A stretch of 64,000 bases of DNA from Aldrovandia affinis (GCA_029706075.1 JAINUG010000198.1:1164501-1228500); one strand, 5' to 3'; shown: positions 33,401 to 47,180, numbered from the stretch's first letter. Notes: generated by a model not told the origin, from the letters alone. Numbers and translations are program-made.

Positions 33401-34647
33401 ATTAGACTGGGGAAACTGAAAATGTATGCATTCACTACTGTTGAATTGATCAGCATGGTATATTATTATTATAAACATGATAAAAGACAAAACCTATTTT
33501 GGAACAAACATTAAACACATACAATTAAACATATTTATTTATTTATTTTATACTAAATGTCAAATGATTCATTTTATATATATTTTTGTACATTTTAAAT
33601 GGTTCTATTGATAGACCTACGGCTGACATCAGTGCTATAAGTCCTATATGCTGACACCTGGTCATTAAAACTAAACAAAATTTGTAGAAAATGAATGAGT
33701 TCAGAGACGAAGCAAATCATAATGATCCTACTTATAGTTTGTGTGCGTATAGTTTAATTTTTCAGTATATACAAAATTCTGGAACCTCATTTGAACTGCA
33801 TAGGGTTCAGGAGACCCAAGCCTACATATTCCTACCATTATAAAAAACAAAATATAGACCCAACGAGGTGAAAAAAATACTAAATAATTCTCACTGAAAT
33901 TATTTCAAAATCATTTTTATATGGAAAACTAATTTGTAGATGTCTCAGTTAATCAAAAATGATAAAGTATTCAATTAAAACATGGATGTCTGGGAACATT
34001 TTAAAGCAAAGTGGACAAACCTATTTTACGTACTGTAGATTAGAAATTAAGTACAGTTGGGCGGAGATTTTGATACGCTTTGGTCAAACTACTTAAATTT
34101 TTTTGGTTTATTTTTATTTATTTTCTTGTGTTTATTATTCTTCAATTACAGTATTACAATGTTATTAAAAATTATAATTATTTATGGTGTTTTTTATGGA
34201 CTTTAAGGTCTTTGCTGTTTACTTGGTTCTTTTGATCTTTTATTTTGAAATAATCCTCCCTTTGACTACTGCTTAATGACACAAAAGCTTCTATACCAGC
34301 TGCAGCTGCGTAAACAAGGAAGAGAAAAGAGGGAGGGGGCGTGCCATCTTTGGGAAGGAGACTGCTAGAATTACTGTTTAAAGTGTGTTAGACAGAACTC
34401 CAGCACAGCTTCAAAAAAACAATTAATGTGATGAAAAATAACCAAATTACTTGACAATTAATCTGGCTGATGTTGTATCAGACATCTTGGGTCCATTAAT
34501 TAATCAAGAGATTTGAATGTAAACCAACATACAGGGGGTTCCCCCAGGAACAAGTTTTGGAACCCCTTGTGGAATATGTAAATGGAATATTTAAACTCTC
34601 TTTGTCATTAGTGATGTCGGGGGTGATGCCGCAGAGGTCAAGCCAGG
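33401..34647. other. No gene recognised
   Basis: Strongly AT-rich unique DNA; nothing recognised. Confidence 0.5.
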
Positions 34648-34705
34648 AGGTGGTGGTGGTGGTGGTGGTGGTAGTGGTGGTGATGGTGATGGTGATGGTG
34701 GTGAA
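34648..34705. repeat. TGG and GTGATG microsatellite
   Basis: A GGT run of about ten units passes into GATGGT hexamers. The 79-codon polyvaline and polymethionine frame over it is an artefact. Confidence 0.92.
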
Positions 34706-35815
34706 GATGAAGAAGGTTGGGACCAGGCAGTGGAGAATAAAGATTAAATCATCTTCTTCATTTTTACTCTTGTCTACACTGTTACCTGTCGCTTAAAAAA
34801 AAAAAAAAGTGATTTATTTTAACACGAGCTTGATGCGAATTATGTTGCTCGTGCAACAATGTGGGCCTTGGCTGAGTTTATAGAAAGGGGAACGCTCCCA
34901 GATTTTCTAGAATTTCATATGCTTTTCCTTACCTCAAAAGGAGAAACATACTGTACCTTGTTCAATTTTTGCGGCGGTCTCATAGCTGCTCCAGTAGCCG
35001 CGATGGCAATGTACTGGCAAACACTGCTCACGCACTTCAGAGCAGGAAGTCCCTGTGAATGTATGGGCTATGCTCACTCCCCTGAGAATTGTTCAATTGG
35101 ATAGGCAGTGAACCACTTCCACATTGAGCCAGGAGACATGTCCCATGTGGGAGCAAGACTGTCCAGCATTCCAAATTCTGTCCTGTCAAGCCCCTCCACC
35201 CACTCAAATAGTCCTTCGAGGCCAGGGGAATATGCAAAGGAATTCGTTCCTCTTCAAATACAGGGCAACACTGTGCCTTGGCATGAGATGCCAGTGGCTG
35301 ATATCTCATCCATTTCAATCTTTCATGAACAGCACTATTGTAACAATTAAACCAGAATAACCAGACTAGATCAAACAGTGCTCCAAATGAAATATGCCTG
35401 CCGAATTGGTCTGGCACAATGCATGCACTTTCGGCTCATCTTATTTGTACCTACCGTGGGAATTATAAGATTGCCATTAAAACAAACAGGCTTTCTAAAC
35501 ACTTTTTAAAGCCTTAAATAGTTATTTGGAAAGAGTTTGTAGAATTTTGAATTTATTTGAATTATGACTGCAGTTTGCTCAATATCCTATCTCGTTGGGA
35601 CCTACAATATGTTGGAGCATTTAAGAAAAATATCTCTTCCCTGAATCCAGTAGCCTTAACAGTCAAATGCCCATGTTTCAGCACACTGAATACTGAACAA
35701 AAGCGATATTATGTGTTAAAAACCCCTCACATATCCTACATATAAATATATTCATTTGGTTAAATAAATATTGATCCATAATTTGATTAGAACCCCCAAA
35801 AATACATAGTACGGT
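34706..35815. other. No gene recognised
   Basis: Frames of 80-126 codons on both strands at 35037-35417 carry no known motif. An A-run lies at about 34795. Confidence 0.45.
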
Positions 35816-36003
35816 GCTGATCCACTATGGACCACACTGGGGCCAAAGCCACGTACCTTAGCGCCCTTGTTTCATTCAAGGAGTAATTAAAACCTGTCAG
35901 CCCACATTGGGTCAAACGGGGTCAATGGGGAGATGGAGATTTAGGTTAGGCCAGGGCACATGCTGTTTGCCTGTACAGGACCATAAAATGCATAGACCTC
36001 CCA
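35816..36003 (-). repeat. Short relative of the MADF-bearing repeat
   Basis: The left block GCTGATCCACTATGGACCAC matches 26154 onward, and the right block GAGATTTAGGTTAGGCCAGG to GCATAGACCTCCC matches 26647-26712, with a different and much shorter middle. The arrangement fits a deletion derivative of one family. On the minus strand both copies translate similarly over about 20 codons (a YAF.PV.AN pattern), which may reflect former coding sequence. Confidence 0.55.
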
Positions 36004-36707
<704 letters not shown>

Positions 36708-38107
36708 TCTAGAGATAAGTTATACAAAATGTATCGGCTCTTAAAATACTGTCTTGCAGTCTTGGAAGTACGTTTATACAGTGCGTGTATGCTAGGTACT
36801 TAATATTCAACTATTCTTTTTAAACATGTAGATTAACATATGAAATGCTTAATACTAATTCGTATTTACAATAAAGTGCATATTGTGCATGATCAATGAG
36901 GTTTATCTACATACATAAATTATTAAGTAACCTTATGAAAAATATGTTTTCATAATATGCAATATGCCATAGTTTTCAGAGGCATGGACTTTAACAAGCT
37001 GATTATTATGTGGAATTAATGTGTAAATCCGAAGACATTAGCCTTGGCGTTTGTTTCAGGGCTTAATACTAACTACTCATTGAATGTTGTACAACTAATA
37101 ATGTGCACCTCATTTGTATAATCCAGCCCACAATGCACCTCCAATATTAATTATCCTTACAACCACAATGATACAAGATGCCTCTGGCTATACTGGAAGA
37201 CCTGTGCTTGCATCCAAAGTGGTAGGCACGGCCTTCTGAATACCAACGTGTCTTTTAAAAGTGTTTAATCATTTCTGATGTTGCATTTTTGGTTGAGAGA
37301 AGTTTTTTTTATTTAATTTATTTTTTTACATGGCATATTGTTAAAGACTGGAGTAAAGAGGTTTTTTGTATCACGGATATGAGGGTTGGTGCAGAAATGT
37401 GGGCGAAGTGCTAATTTGTAAACCTTGATGGGTGTCTTGCAGTGTGTTGTGTTGCGTGGGTGTGAGATATTGAGGTGGACTAGGTTTTTGTGTTTTGGTT
37501 TCATTCATTCGTGGTTTGTATTCATAGCCAATGAGAGGGCAGGAAGGCAATGTGTCATTGTTGCGCTCGGCAACGACACATCAGTTCTCTGGGGAGGCTA
37601 TCTCGCTCTTCCTCTCCACTTTCAACTCACTTCTCGCACTCGCTGCCTCTCTAATATCCCTGATCAATGATTCATCTCATTTATACTGTTCAAATTCAAA
37701 TTCTATCCAAATATTCAAATTATAGTTATTTACTGGCTTATTTCCCCAGATACCTTTGAAAAATAAAAGTCAGTTCACTGTAAGATGTACCTGTGAGTTT
37801 GTGTTGGCACTTTTTAAGTATTTCTTTCAAAAGCAAGATTGTGATTACTCTCATTTGTTTGAGATCATTTGTTTTATGATTGTAAATAACCCCAACCATT
37901 TAGCCTAATTCCAGTAAACCAACCTTCTCCCTCCAATTGTTCATGGTTACAAATCCACATTTTCCATTACAATGTAAATCAAATTGGTTTCCCTTTTTTC
38001 TTTTTATGAAGATGGTCATTGGAAATTGAAATATGAATTAGTTTATGTAGGGTGCTCTAAACATGACAGTTTTGTCAGAAGATTGCTGAAGCTACACTGC
38101 CTGCATC
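36708..38107. other. No gene recognised
   Basis: AT-rich DNA, no feature recognised. Confidence 0.5.
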
Positions 38108-38141
38108 AGTGATGATGTGATGATGATGATGATGATGATGG
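38108..38141. repeat. ATG microsatellite
   Basis: About eight GAT/ATG trinucleotide units directly before a LINE tail; such short repeats often mark the 3' end of an L2-type LINE, here on the minus strand. Confidence 0.9.
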
Positions 38142-38235
38142 ATTGAATTTATATAGCACCTTTCATCTCGTGGTCTCAAAGCGCTTTACAGTGAAAGGGG
38201 GGAAACTCACCACAACTACTACCAAGGTGTAGCAC
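38142..38235 (-). repeat. LINE 3' end, probably L2-related
   Basis: TTTATATAGCACCTTTCATC followed by CAAAGCGCTTTACAGTG and ACCAAGGTGTAGCACTTAAC is a common fish LINE terminus read in reverse. Only about 95 bp remain. Confidence 0.65.
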
Positions 38236-39087
38236 TTAACTGTGTGACTAGTTCAAGAAATGAACACCAAAACAGCTCATGATATCTGGCCCGTAACGGT
38301 ATCTAGAGATGTGCAATTGGGTCGTTTTTGGGGGAAAACGCGCGCCGTAGAGATCTGCTTTTGCAAAGCACCCCCAAAATACTGCCAGTGACGCAAAATG
38401 CGAACTGATGTTCAGCGGGTCTGCATCTACTGAATGTGTGTGTGAATATGATCTGGTAATGTATGCCCGCACGCGTACAAAATAGTATTTCGTCATACCT
38501 TTTACGAGCAAATCACCGACTGCACCTTGTGTGTCAACAACTGTGGCAACGCTCTGCCGTGCTGTCGTAGTCATGACACCCAGGAATTCCATTTTCATTT
38601 TGCATCTGGCAGGCCCGTTGAACTACTTATTTATTTTGTCTGCCCTAGACTTTAAAGGATGCTGTTGATCGGTTCAGAAGGTTTTGTGTTTCGTGCATAT
38701 TCCCATTATTTGTCGAGATATACAGCTGCAACTTTTTTGTTTTTTGTATTGAGTTACCCAGTCAGCCGCAACGCCGCCTGTGCGCTTCCACAGTGTACGT
38801 ACTAGCCTACGGATGGATGTGTCTTGTGAAAATGCAGTTAGTCCCGGAGAGAAGAAAGAAATACTCAACATTTATTATGATAATTGCTCAAAATAACGCC
38901 ATGAAATGAAACATCAAAATCTTAAGGCATGGTATGCGAGTTGTGCTAGAGTTTGTTGGGGTACATTTTCATGCTTTTTGGAGTCTGGTTCCCCATACAC
39001 TTTAATTTATTTTGGCTATAGTGACTAATGCTAAAGAAAAACAAACTGGCCGTATCTCATCAAACAATAGGAATGTGCATGAAATGG
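38236..39087. other. No gene recognised
   Basis: A 116-codon minus-strand frame (38248-38598) in CpG-containing DNA has no domain I recognise. It could be an unclassified transposon piece. Confidence 0.45.
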
Positions 39088-39320
39088 GTGGCAATGTTAA
39101 CATAATGGTTAAGGAACTGGGTTTGTAACGCAAAGGTTGCAGGTTCGATCCCAGGTGGGGCACTGCCGTTGTACCCTTGATCAAGGTACTTAACCTGGAT
39201 TGCTTCAGTAAAATATCCAGCTGTATAAATGGATTGTATGTAAAGAAATGTGAAACTGTGTAAGTCACTGTGGATAAGGGTGTCTGCTAAATGTCTGTAA
39301 TGTAATGTAAATGTAATGTA
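39088..39320 (+). repeat. tRNA-derived SINE, family B
   Basis: The only plus-strand copy of this family. Head GTTAACATAATGGTTAAGGA (box A area) and GCAGGTTCGATCCCAGG (box B), then the GTACTTAACCTGGATTGCTT core, CCAGCTGTATAAATGG, and tail GTGTCTGCTAAATGTC with ATGTAA repeats. Box B at about 39139-39149 is close to consensus. Confidence 0.88.
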
Positions 39321-42300
39321 AAAACATCTGGACTGATCAACAGCATCACGAGTAAGCCACAAATCAATGAAGTGAAAAATAGCAGAATGCCCCTTTAAGG
39401 TATTATTGCCTTGTGCAATCCTGCAACAAGTATTACATTCCTGCTCCGAGAAGACCTTCCCCTGTGGGAAGGCTTCTTGTCATCGAAATTATCCTGGATA
39501 ATTTACAGGTGAAAACATATCCACAAACAACCATTGCTGTCCAACTGTCCGATGTAGCTGGCCAGCAAATTGGATGCGATAAATATTGCATGTGATACTG
39601 TGATAATAGCCATTACTTGCATTGCTAGCAGTGTGGGTTATGTCTACAGAAAAAGTTTTTTTGTGGTTTTCAAGAAGTGAATGCAACTTATTTTCAGTAG
39701 CTGGTTCTTACATATCCTCCTTTTTTGCTCTTTGATTACAGTTTTTTTTTCCACTGAGAAAATGACAGCCCTAATGTCGATGTCCAGTGATAATGAGTTC
39801 CATACAACTAACCCAAAGTTCAGGACAGACTTCATCCAGAAAAATAGTTAGAATCTTTTAGGGTATTTTAACTGTGGCTGGCAGTATATTGCCTGGAGTT
39901 AATATTGCCAGAGATTGCAGATGATAGCCTAAGTCTTGTACAGATAATCAGCATTACTGTGCAACGGATTGAGCAATATTTACGGTCTCGTGAAGCAGAA
40001 TTCATTTGGAATTCATTCGGAAACAAATGTGTTTGTGCTGTCTTGTAAATTAATACGGTTGATTGAACACATTCAGTTTTATTGCAATAGTGGTAATTTC
40101 ACTGCACAGTGCATGCTGTGATGTTTTACCATAATGTACAGTATCTTGCATTTGATTATCCTCAGTGGTCACCAGGTTCTTCATTCATGATCCAGATCAT
40201 TTAAATATTACTGCATTGTGCATGCTATGTTTGCTACACACCGAATATATCACAATTGTGTATCAGGCACCTGTCAATCAAAGCACATGTGGCTCTCACT
40301 AACATATTTACATGATTAAACATCTCCCTTATAATGTATGGAGCTTTTGTCTTTTAGCTTGTATCCAAATAGGAAATATCACCAGGCAGTTTTGATGTTT
40401 GTGTTGTGTCAAGTGATTTTTTTTCTTCTTTTTTTTTTTTCACTTCTGCAAACTTGTGACTCGACTTTTGACGAGATGAGTATTGGTTTTGATATAGCAA
40501 TGCCAAAGGCATTTCTTTCTTCCTTTAAACAATTCAGTCCTCGCTTTGTCTTCAAAGTATTTTCAGGATCAAGAAATAAAACAAGATAACACCGTACAAT
40601 CCCTTACTCTTCTCAAACAGTGACATTTAATGTTTTAAGAAGAAAGAAATCACACAAATGGCCTTAATCCAACCATAAATATATATATATTTTTAAACCT
40701 GTTAGAAATCACATTTTTCCCTTTTAGTTTAACAATATTGGAGAAAATATTTGTTTCTCTGCCCACCCTGTACCTTAATCTTGATATTTTCGCAGAGAAA
40801 TATAAATATAAATTATTGTCATTGTGGAAGCTCAGAGCACTGTATGTTATGAGCACAAGTTATGGGGCAGATGAGGTTTCATTCCGTCACCGTCAATTGA
40901 ATTCCATCACCGTCAACTTTTGATCTTCATTCCTGCACTGTAGTCAAAGCTGAATTCATTTCCTGTTTTTTGATTATTGGTGAAAGCAGAATTATTCTGT
41001 GCGCTGAATATTGAACCTCCGTAGCCTAATACGCACTTCCTCTGAAATGCATGTAGCCAGCCACGACTTCTTTTTCTCTCTGCGAAGCTATTCAGTCTCG
41101 GAAACTGTTTCTACAGCAGCTCAACCCTACAGGAAGTCACAGCAGCATATTTGAAGCACAAAAAAAAATCGTAATCTCGGCGTCTGCAGTGACTGTGCCA
41201 CATTTACATACACCGACTCTCTAAGCTCTCTAAAAATGCTGTTCATTCTCAACAACGTGGACGGTCCCGACTGATCACAGTGTCTCTGTGAATGCGTGTG
41301 GATGTCTGCTTGCCACTTTTACCCCAGTGTCAGGAAAGAGGGAAGAGGGATGGGTGCGTAAGAAGTAAATTGGCAGGCATCCACCATCCTGTTTTCCCAG
41401 AAAGGACGCCTGGAGATACATGCGTACTATGTGTAAAGACCTCTACATGCTCGAATGACAACAATGCGACAGCAACACAACCAGGGCTGTACAAAATCAA
41501 CGCAACCATTGCGACTTATGGAGAGGGGGGTTTCAGAGGGTGTCACGTACCTAGCACAAAAATCTAACTCGCGACCGCAGCGCAACCGTTCACATAGATG
41601 TTGCGCATCATCATTGATTGGTTGGTTAGCGAATGGAGGCAGAGCTGTCATAGTCATAGTTCATAGGTCACAGTTCTAGTAGCTAACGATATAGATAGCT
41701 AGCATCATTTGTTCGACACGGTATAAAATTAACCAGCTTTAGGAAAGATTGTCTGAAGAAGTTCAAAGGTGTTTCCCTGCTTTCATGAAAACTTTATCGA
41801 CCTTGTTCAATACATTGACACGTAGTGTACAGAAGTGTAAGGACACCATGTTGCATAGGCTGCGCATAGCCTTTGCAGATGTATAAATTGCTTCAGAGTG
41901 CTTGCGACATATTTGCATTGCGCGAACCGTGAAGAAGTCGCACAGATTACGTAGAAGCATGTAGAGGCCTTAGGGAATCATTGAGTCTTTGAGTCTACTT
42001 TTGCAGATGCCTTCTATCTTTAACTTCATCTGTCGGATGGTGCCTCATTTCTCCTTTTTTACCATTTTTGTTTCTGCAAAACATACATGAGAATGAGATG
42101 GTATCAGCTGCACAGTCACTGAGCCACTCTACATGCATTTTCAAATAGTCAAACATGAACTTGCATCAGTTTGTTGCTCTCAGCAGAACGGTAGCCATCG
42201 CCTGTAGTCCGTGTATCCTTGCAAGGCGTAAACCGTAGAGAGCAGGCAGTTCTTAATGAGATCATTCGGTAGTGAAGCTTTCCTTGTGCCGATTCCCAGA

Positions 42301-44227
42301 ACTTGTCATTACAGGGCTTAGTTTTGACAAGGCTTACCTCCCTCACAAATCCAGAGATTATTGTCTTTCCCTGCATCAAACTTAAAGGGACATGGGCATT
42401 GGATTGGATCTATTGAACTTCATACTAATGAATTACTATATTAGTTATCTTTCTTACCTCATAAATTCTGGTTAGCTTTTCCTTCTATACCAATGCTTAA
42501 TGCTTAACCTCCCACGGTGGCAATAATGATAAATATAAATGAAAATTAATTATTGAAATTATTAAATAATTGTAAATAATTCTCATTCATTAATTCCAAT
42601 GAATGAGAGGGTTTCCACTACACAATAACTATAAAAAATGAGGTGTGACAATAACAATAGATATAGGTTGAATTACACAGATTTTTTTTTTTTTAAAGCA
42701 TTTCCAACAATAAAACGTGTCTAACCAAACACTGCTGTGAACTGTCTGTGCCCTGTGTGTGTGTTGATTGGCAGGTGTGTACAAGCGCAACAGTAAAACT
42801 CTCTCTGATGTGGATGCTACTGAATGATTTATACTTTTCATTGTAACGTATTGAGTGTGGTGCGTTGTTGGGTATTGCTGTGTTTTGTTGTGTGCTGTGT
42901 TGTGCACTACTGTTATGTGATGAGGTATTGCTTTTGTTTTGTGGGGACTGCAGATGTATATGAACTGTAAATTACACATGGTCCCTGTTAAATAAACAAA
43001 TACATAGATAAATAATGACAGTATATTTTGTTTCCATTGGAAACGGGCCTTTAGTTTGACTGCTCCGCATATGGTCATCTTGGCTTTTCATTGTTCCCTC
43101 ACAGTTTCTTCTGAGATGAGTATCTTTTGTTGCAACTTCCTCTAATTAACCTCCTCCATTATCTAATGAACCCCTCTCCATTATTGCTGGTTTCTGAAAG
43201 AGATATGACTAAGACTTGGTCTGCAGCAATGGCGGTGTACGTATGTAGGTTTCCAACTAAACTTTTTTACCAATTCAAATTCACAACGTTTTACCCTTTA
43301 CTCTTTGTTTTGGTTCACTTGGCTCCAAAAACTCACATTCCTGTTACAACTTGTGGTGCAACTGAACCAGATTAATGATCAGCACACTGCTTTTTATATC
43401 ACAAGTCTACTGAAAAGAAGTGTAGTTTCACCTGGTATTTTTGCAGAAAGAGCACCTGACTGGTCCAGCACTCCTGTTTCACCATTATGTCGATCCACGG
43501 TATACTAAACAACTGGGCTAGCTAGCCGAACAGACACTATTAACATCAGCCCTGTTAGCTAGCAAACCTGAACAACTTGTGAGGTTATTGAGTCCCTGCC
43601 CTTTTGCCCTCAGAGTCAAAAAGTGCCCTTTTTTTGGCTGGTGTTAATTGTATTGAATTTTTTCTTTATTTGTTATTGAAATTCTATCAAATATAAATAC
43701 CGTTATAATATCCGTTAAAAAAAACTATGAAGTAGGTCAATCAGGACTTGCCACCTTCACGCTGTAATTTTGTCATTACTAGCCTCGGTATATATCGTAC
43801 AAAAAAACTATGAAGAGCAAGTAAGCTAGTCTAATTATCATTAAAACGACGCTATTATCTCCGTCATGCAGGACAACTTACAAATATGCAATTAATTTCT
43901 GAAGCAGGTAGTTATGTTTTGCATAGTTTTGCTAGTTTAGTGTAGTCACCCCCTTTTCTTTATAGCCAGTTTTCTAAAAACGTGATGTTTAAAAGTGTAT
44001 TATTGTTTGGGCATGTAGCTGTGTGTTTCCCTGTTAAAATAAAAGTTTCAATCAATCAATCAATCCATTTTGATTGGGAAATAAGAAGCAGCATAAACAC
44101 TGCTAGAAGAGGCAAATACACCTGTCTCCAATGAAAGGCAAAATACTTCTCACTTCCCTGACCCTGGATCAGTTTTTCAGCCATATGCATAGATGTAACA
44201 AATATATAAGAATGTGTTTAAGTAGTG
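39321..44227. other. No gene recognised (4.9 kb)
   Basis: The largest stretch without an identified feature. It is mostly AT-rich, with T-runs at 39741, 40417 and 42680. CpG-bearing patches at 41400-41700 and 42150-42380 have frames under 100 codons and no known motif. An ATCA tetramer repeat lies at about 44051. Nothing supports a gene, though conserved noncoding DNA cannot be excluded without an alignment. Confidence 0.45.
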
Positions 44228-44258
44228 TGTGTGTGTGTGTGCGTGTGTGTGTGTGCAT
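44228..44258. repeat. GT microsatellite
   Basis: About 15 GT units with one GC interruption. Confidence 0.95.
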
Positions 44259-44943
44259 TTTTGAATATAATATAATACTGTGGTTTATTTTCCTCTCAGT
44301 GTGATGCTCAAAAACATGTTACTAAAATCAAACTGTAGTTCAGTAGTTCTACCATATGTCTCATTTATAAAATATATGCAGTGTAACAAAATGATACAGA
44401 ACATGAAAACAGAAGGAAGTTTTGAAACCCCAAATTCAGGGGGCTTATGTACTGTATCAAGCATGTCAGAGTAGGACTGCTGATCTAGAATCTTATCATT
44501 ACTTATAATGAAAGGTAAAACAGGTCCCAGGTTCTTTCTCAAAGAAACCACTGATCTAATGTGACTGAATTGGTCTAAACAACTGAACACTGACTGGCTG
44601 CATTACTTACACTGACTGACTTGCATTACTACATCAAATCTGTGGTTTCTTCATGGAATAATGTGTTTCAGTAGAATTTAAACAGGTACCATGTTATGAA
44701 CATAGTGTGTGATTATGGATGGCGGCGGTGTGGCAACATCGGGGTGGGAATAATGCGTGTCGGTGGGGTGAGTGCCCTTTTTTTTTGCTTGAGCCCCTGC
44801 CCCCCCAAAATGTCTGTGCATGGCCCTGGCCCCAACTACACAAGATCAAGAATCATCAGAAGAACTGGTCATTAATTTATCAGCAAAGCACATCCCTGGA
44901 AGTTGGGCAGACTTTTCTCACATCTGAGTGAACCTCGGTTAGG
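44259..44943. other. No gene recognised
   Basis: Frames of 64-101 codons on both strands without motif. Confidence 0.5.
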
Positions 44944-45560
44944 CTCATAGTCCCATAAGGTTATGAGCAGCCTGGTTAGACTCATAGTTAGGGGTGCAAC
45001 GGATCACAAAACTCACGGTTCGGATCGTATCATGGTTTTGAGTCACGGATAGGATCATTCTTCGGATCAGCCACACAAAAAAAAGGGAGACAAAAGGCGC
45101 GTTTCCACCAAAAATTACCAGGAACTATTTTCAAGGAATTGAATGAATGACAATTTATTTCACTAAATCCTTATTTGAAAATTTCACAAAATACATTTTT
45201 AGATTCAGTACGCCTTAGGCGATTTAACTAGGGTGGTCTTACTCTTATGCCTTAATTAATTTAATACAAAATTAAAAGATGTGCGCGCCGAACCGTGGGG
45301 GGTGATCCGTACGGATCACGGATCAACTGCGATTCGTTACACCACTACTCATCCGTTACACCACTACTCATAGTACCATAAGGTTACGAGCAGCCTGGCC
45401 AGGCTCATAGTACCGTAAGGTTACGAGCAGCCTGGTCTGGCTCATAGTATTTTAAGGTTATGAGCAGCCTGGTCAGGCTCATGAGCAGCCTACTCGTATG
45501 AGCAAGGTTACGAGGTTACGAGCAGCCTGGCCAGGCTCATAGTACCATAAGGTTATGAGC
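44944..45560. repeat. Minisatellite, about 37-bp unit, split by a transposon
   Basis: Units of CTCATAGTACCATAAGGTTA followed by CGAGCAGCCTGGCCAGG. One unit and a bit lie left of a 378-bp hAT-type insertion (44989-45366) and about five, some truncated, lie right of it (45367-45560). Units vary at single sites (ACCATAAGG, ACCGTAAGG, ATTTTAAGG). A partial unit near 45478-45520 shows internal deletion and a short GGTTACGA duplication. Confidence 0.9.
44989..45366. mobile_element. hAT-type non-autonomous element, 378 bp
   Basis: The termini TAGGGGTGCAACGG and CCGTTACACCACTA are inverted with two mismatches. The 8-bp flanks CTCATAGT at 44981-44988 and 45367-45374 are identical, as expected for hAT, but the same word also occurs in every minisatellite unit. 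The interior has a GGATCGTATCATGG-type subterminal region mirrored near the right end (ACGGATCACGGATC), and no coding capacity. The last 18 bp at the right end are duplicated in tandem (see findings). Confidence 0.9.
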
Positions 45561-46351
45561 CTAGCAAGTGAGGCAATTTGAAAATTGACAAAATGAGGGC
45601 CTCGCTGTGCAATCGCGATTCCACCGATTGAGCGGGTGTCTGTGGTCCGCCTGCACCAGGTGTGTCAGCTGCGCAGCGCTGCATCGCGATAGCTGTGTAT
45701 GTCAACCGGTAGCTCGGCAAGCCAGAGACGAAGCGGCGACTGGCTGCAAGCATTTCAGAGGACGTGCAATGCAAGATAAAATCAAGATTAGACCGCCTAA
45801 TAGCAATAATGATTAACTCACTGTGGCAGACTTTTCCTGCATTTGATACGGTTTGATCAGAGTTCAGAGTGAGGTGCGGGCTCCCGGTGTGCTATATATT
45901 AAACAGTTTAAGTAAATTAAAGGTAATTGCCTTTTATGAAACAAGTATATTTGAGGGGAAGAGAAGAACGCTGCAGGAGAGTAGCTCTTTGCTGATTTAA
46001 AGAGCGCCTCCAGCCTCCTCTGGCTTTGAGCTGTACATTGCTGGCCAGGCTGTCTGGCTGAGAGCTGGCTGGCACTGCTACTGTCACAGATATTCTACCA
46101 GCGATTCTGTAAGTGATTCACAGCGTGACATCCAATCCTCAGAAAAAGTGAGACACTATTTAAGCGCTTCTTCGGTTGTCTTTTGAGGCAGAAATGTGAG
46201 ATCCGTTCTCACGTCAGCAGTAAGGATGTTTTGTACCTTGTACAAATGTATAACTATAACTATAACTAAGTATTTTGGATTAGTGTTTTTGGTGGGGGAG
46301 GGCAATTTCAGTTTAAACCTTTTCTATTATGGTATTTTAAATGTTATTATG
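45561..46351. other. No gene; one donor-like site
   Basis: CpG-bearing DNA at 45600-45760 without a known motif. At 46109-46114 a GTAAGT follows GCGATTCT; together with the GC-rich 45960-46108 stretch it could be an exon end, but no acceptor or open frame supports it. Confidence 0.4.
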
Positions 46352-46665
46352 GGGCGGCGGATAGCGTAGCGGTCTAACGCGCACCGTATCTTGGCTGGTC
46401 CGATTCGAGTGTGTGCTGCCCATCAGGGATGTGGTTTGAAACCTGTGTCTGCCAGACTGGCCCTGGCCGTTAGTCCTGATCGGGGCCGGCATTTGGCTGT
46501 CTGCCCCAGGGGGAGGGGGGGAGGGTGAGCTGGCATGAGTTTGTCGAGGAGCAGGAAAGGCGTCTGTGTTCGGGCTCGTTACCCGGAGGACGGGCGGCGG
46601 ACTTGGCGGGAGGTGAATTGAAATAAATAGAGAGTATAATTGGCAACCAAAATTGCAAATTATGA
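46352..46665 (+). repeat. SINE, family A2, with complete head
   Basis: Best A2 copy. The tRNA-like head reads GGGCGGCGGATAGCGTAGCG (box A area), a degraded box B follows near CCGATTCGAGTG, then GCTGTCTGCCCCAGGGGGAG and CATGAGTTTGTCGAGGAGCA, and the tail AGAGTATAATTGGCAACCAA. The minus-strand 130-codon frame is a shadow. Confidence 0.85.
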
Positions 46666-46793
46666 AATTGCAGCGAACGTAACATGTGCAGAACCTGCGA
46701 CCACACACACTGAACATGTGACCGTACACCAGACGTAGGATTGGTCAGTGCTCACTGCACATGTGACCTTACTCCGAACATGCCACCACACAC

Positions 46794-46891
46794 TGAGAAT
46801 GTTCTATAGACTTATGACATCATGCAAGTGTGTCATGGAGCTGAGGTAAAGAATCGGAGATGATCCTCATCTGAACCCTGCATCTTTCCAA
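46794..46891 (+). repeat. Direct repeat, left copy
   Basis: About 98 bp, TGAGAATGTTCTATAGACTT to CCCTGCATCTTTCC, that recurs at 47196-47284. The two copies flank a third repeat unit (46901-47180). Confidence 0.8.
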
Positions 46892-46900
46892 GATAACCAT

Positions 46901-47180
46901 GTCCAAGTCTAACATGAAAGTGCAGGATATAAACTGACACATGCCCTCGAAAAACAGCTGTTTCCAACGACCAATTATTATACCTTTCCTTTGTGAAGTC
47001 TTACCCACAGGAAATAAGTATCGCCCTCTTGTAAGGGATTGAACAAAATTTACATGGCCAAAAATGAGTTACTGAAAATGTAACGATTGAAGTTTAACAG
47101 TTTGAGAAGGCCGTCATAAATGAGAAATTCATCATTCTTTCCTGAAAGAAAATCCCCCTCATTTTCATTTTAGGTTTAAA
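46901..47180 (+). repeat. Unclassified dispersed repeat, copy 1
   Basis: About 280 bp matching 56196-56482 in the same orientation. Shared words include CCTCGAAAAACAGCTGTTTC, CCTTTGTGAAGTC, and AAAATGAGTTACTGAAAATG followed by TAACGATTGAAGTTTAAC. It has no open frame, no tRNA-like boxes and no inverted ends that I can see. I do not recognise the family. Confidence 0.85.

Noticed and set aside
45335..45371. CRISPR-like short direct repeats
   Set aside because: Only two copies, adjacent without spacers, in a eukaryotic minisatellite context.
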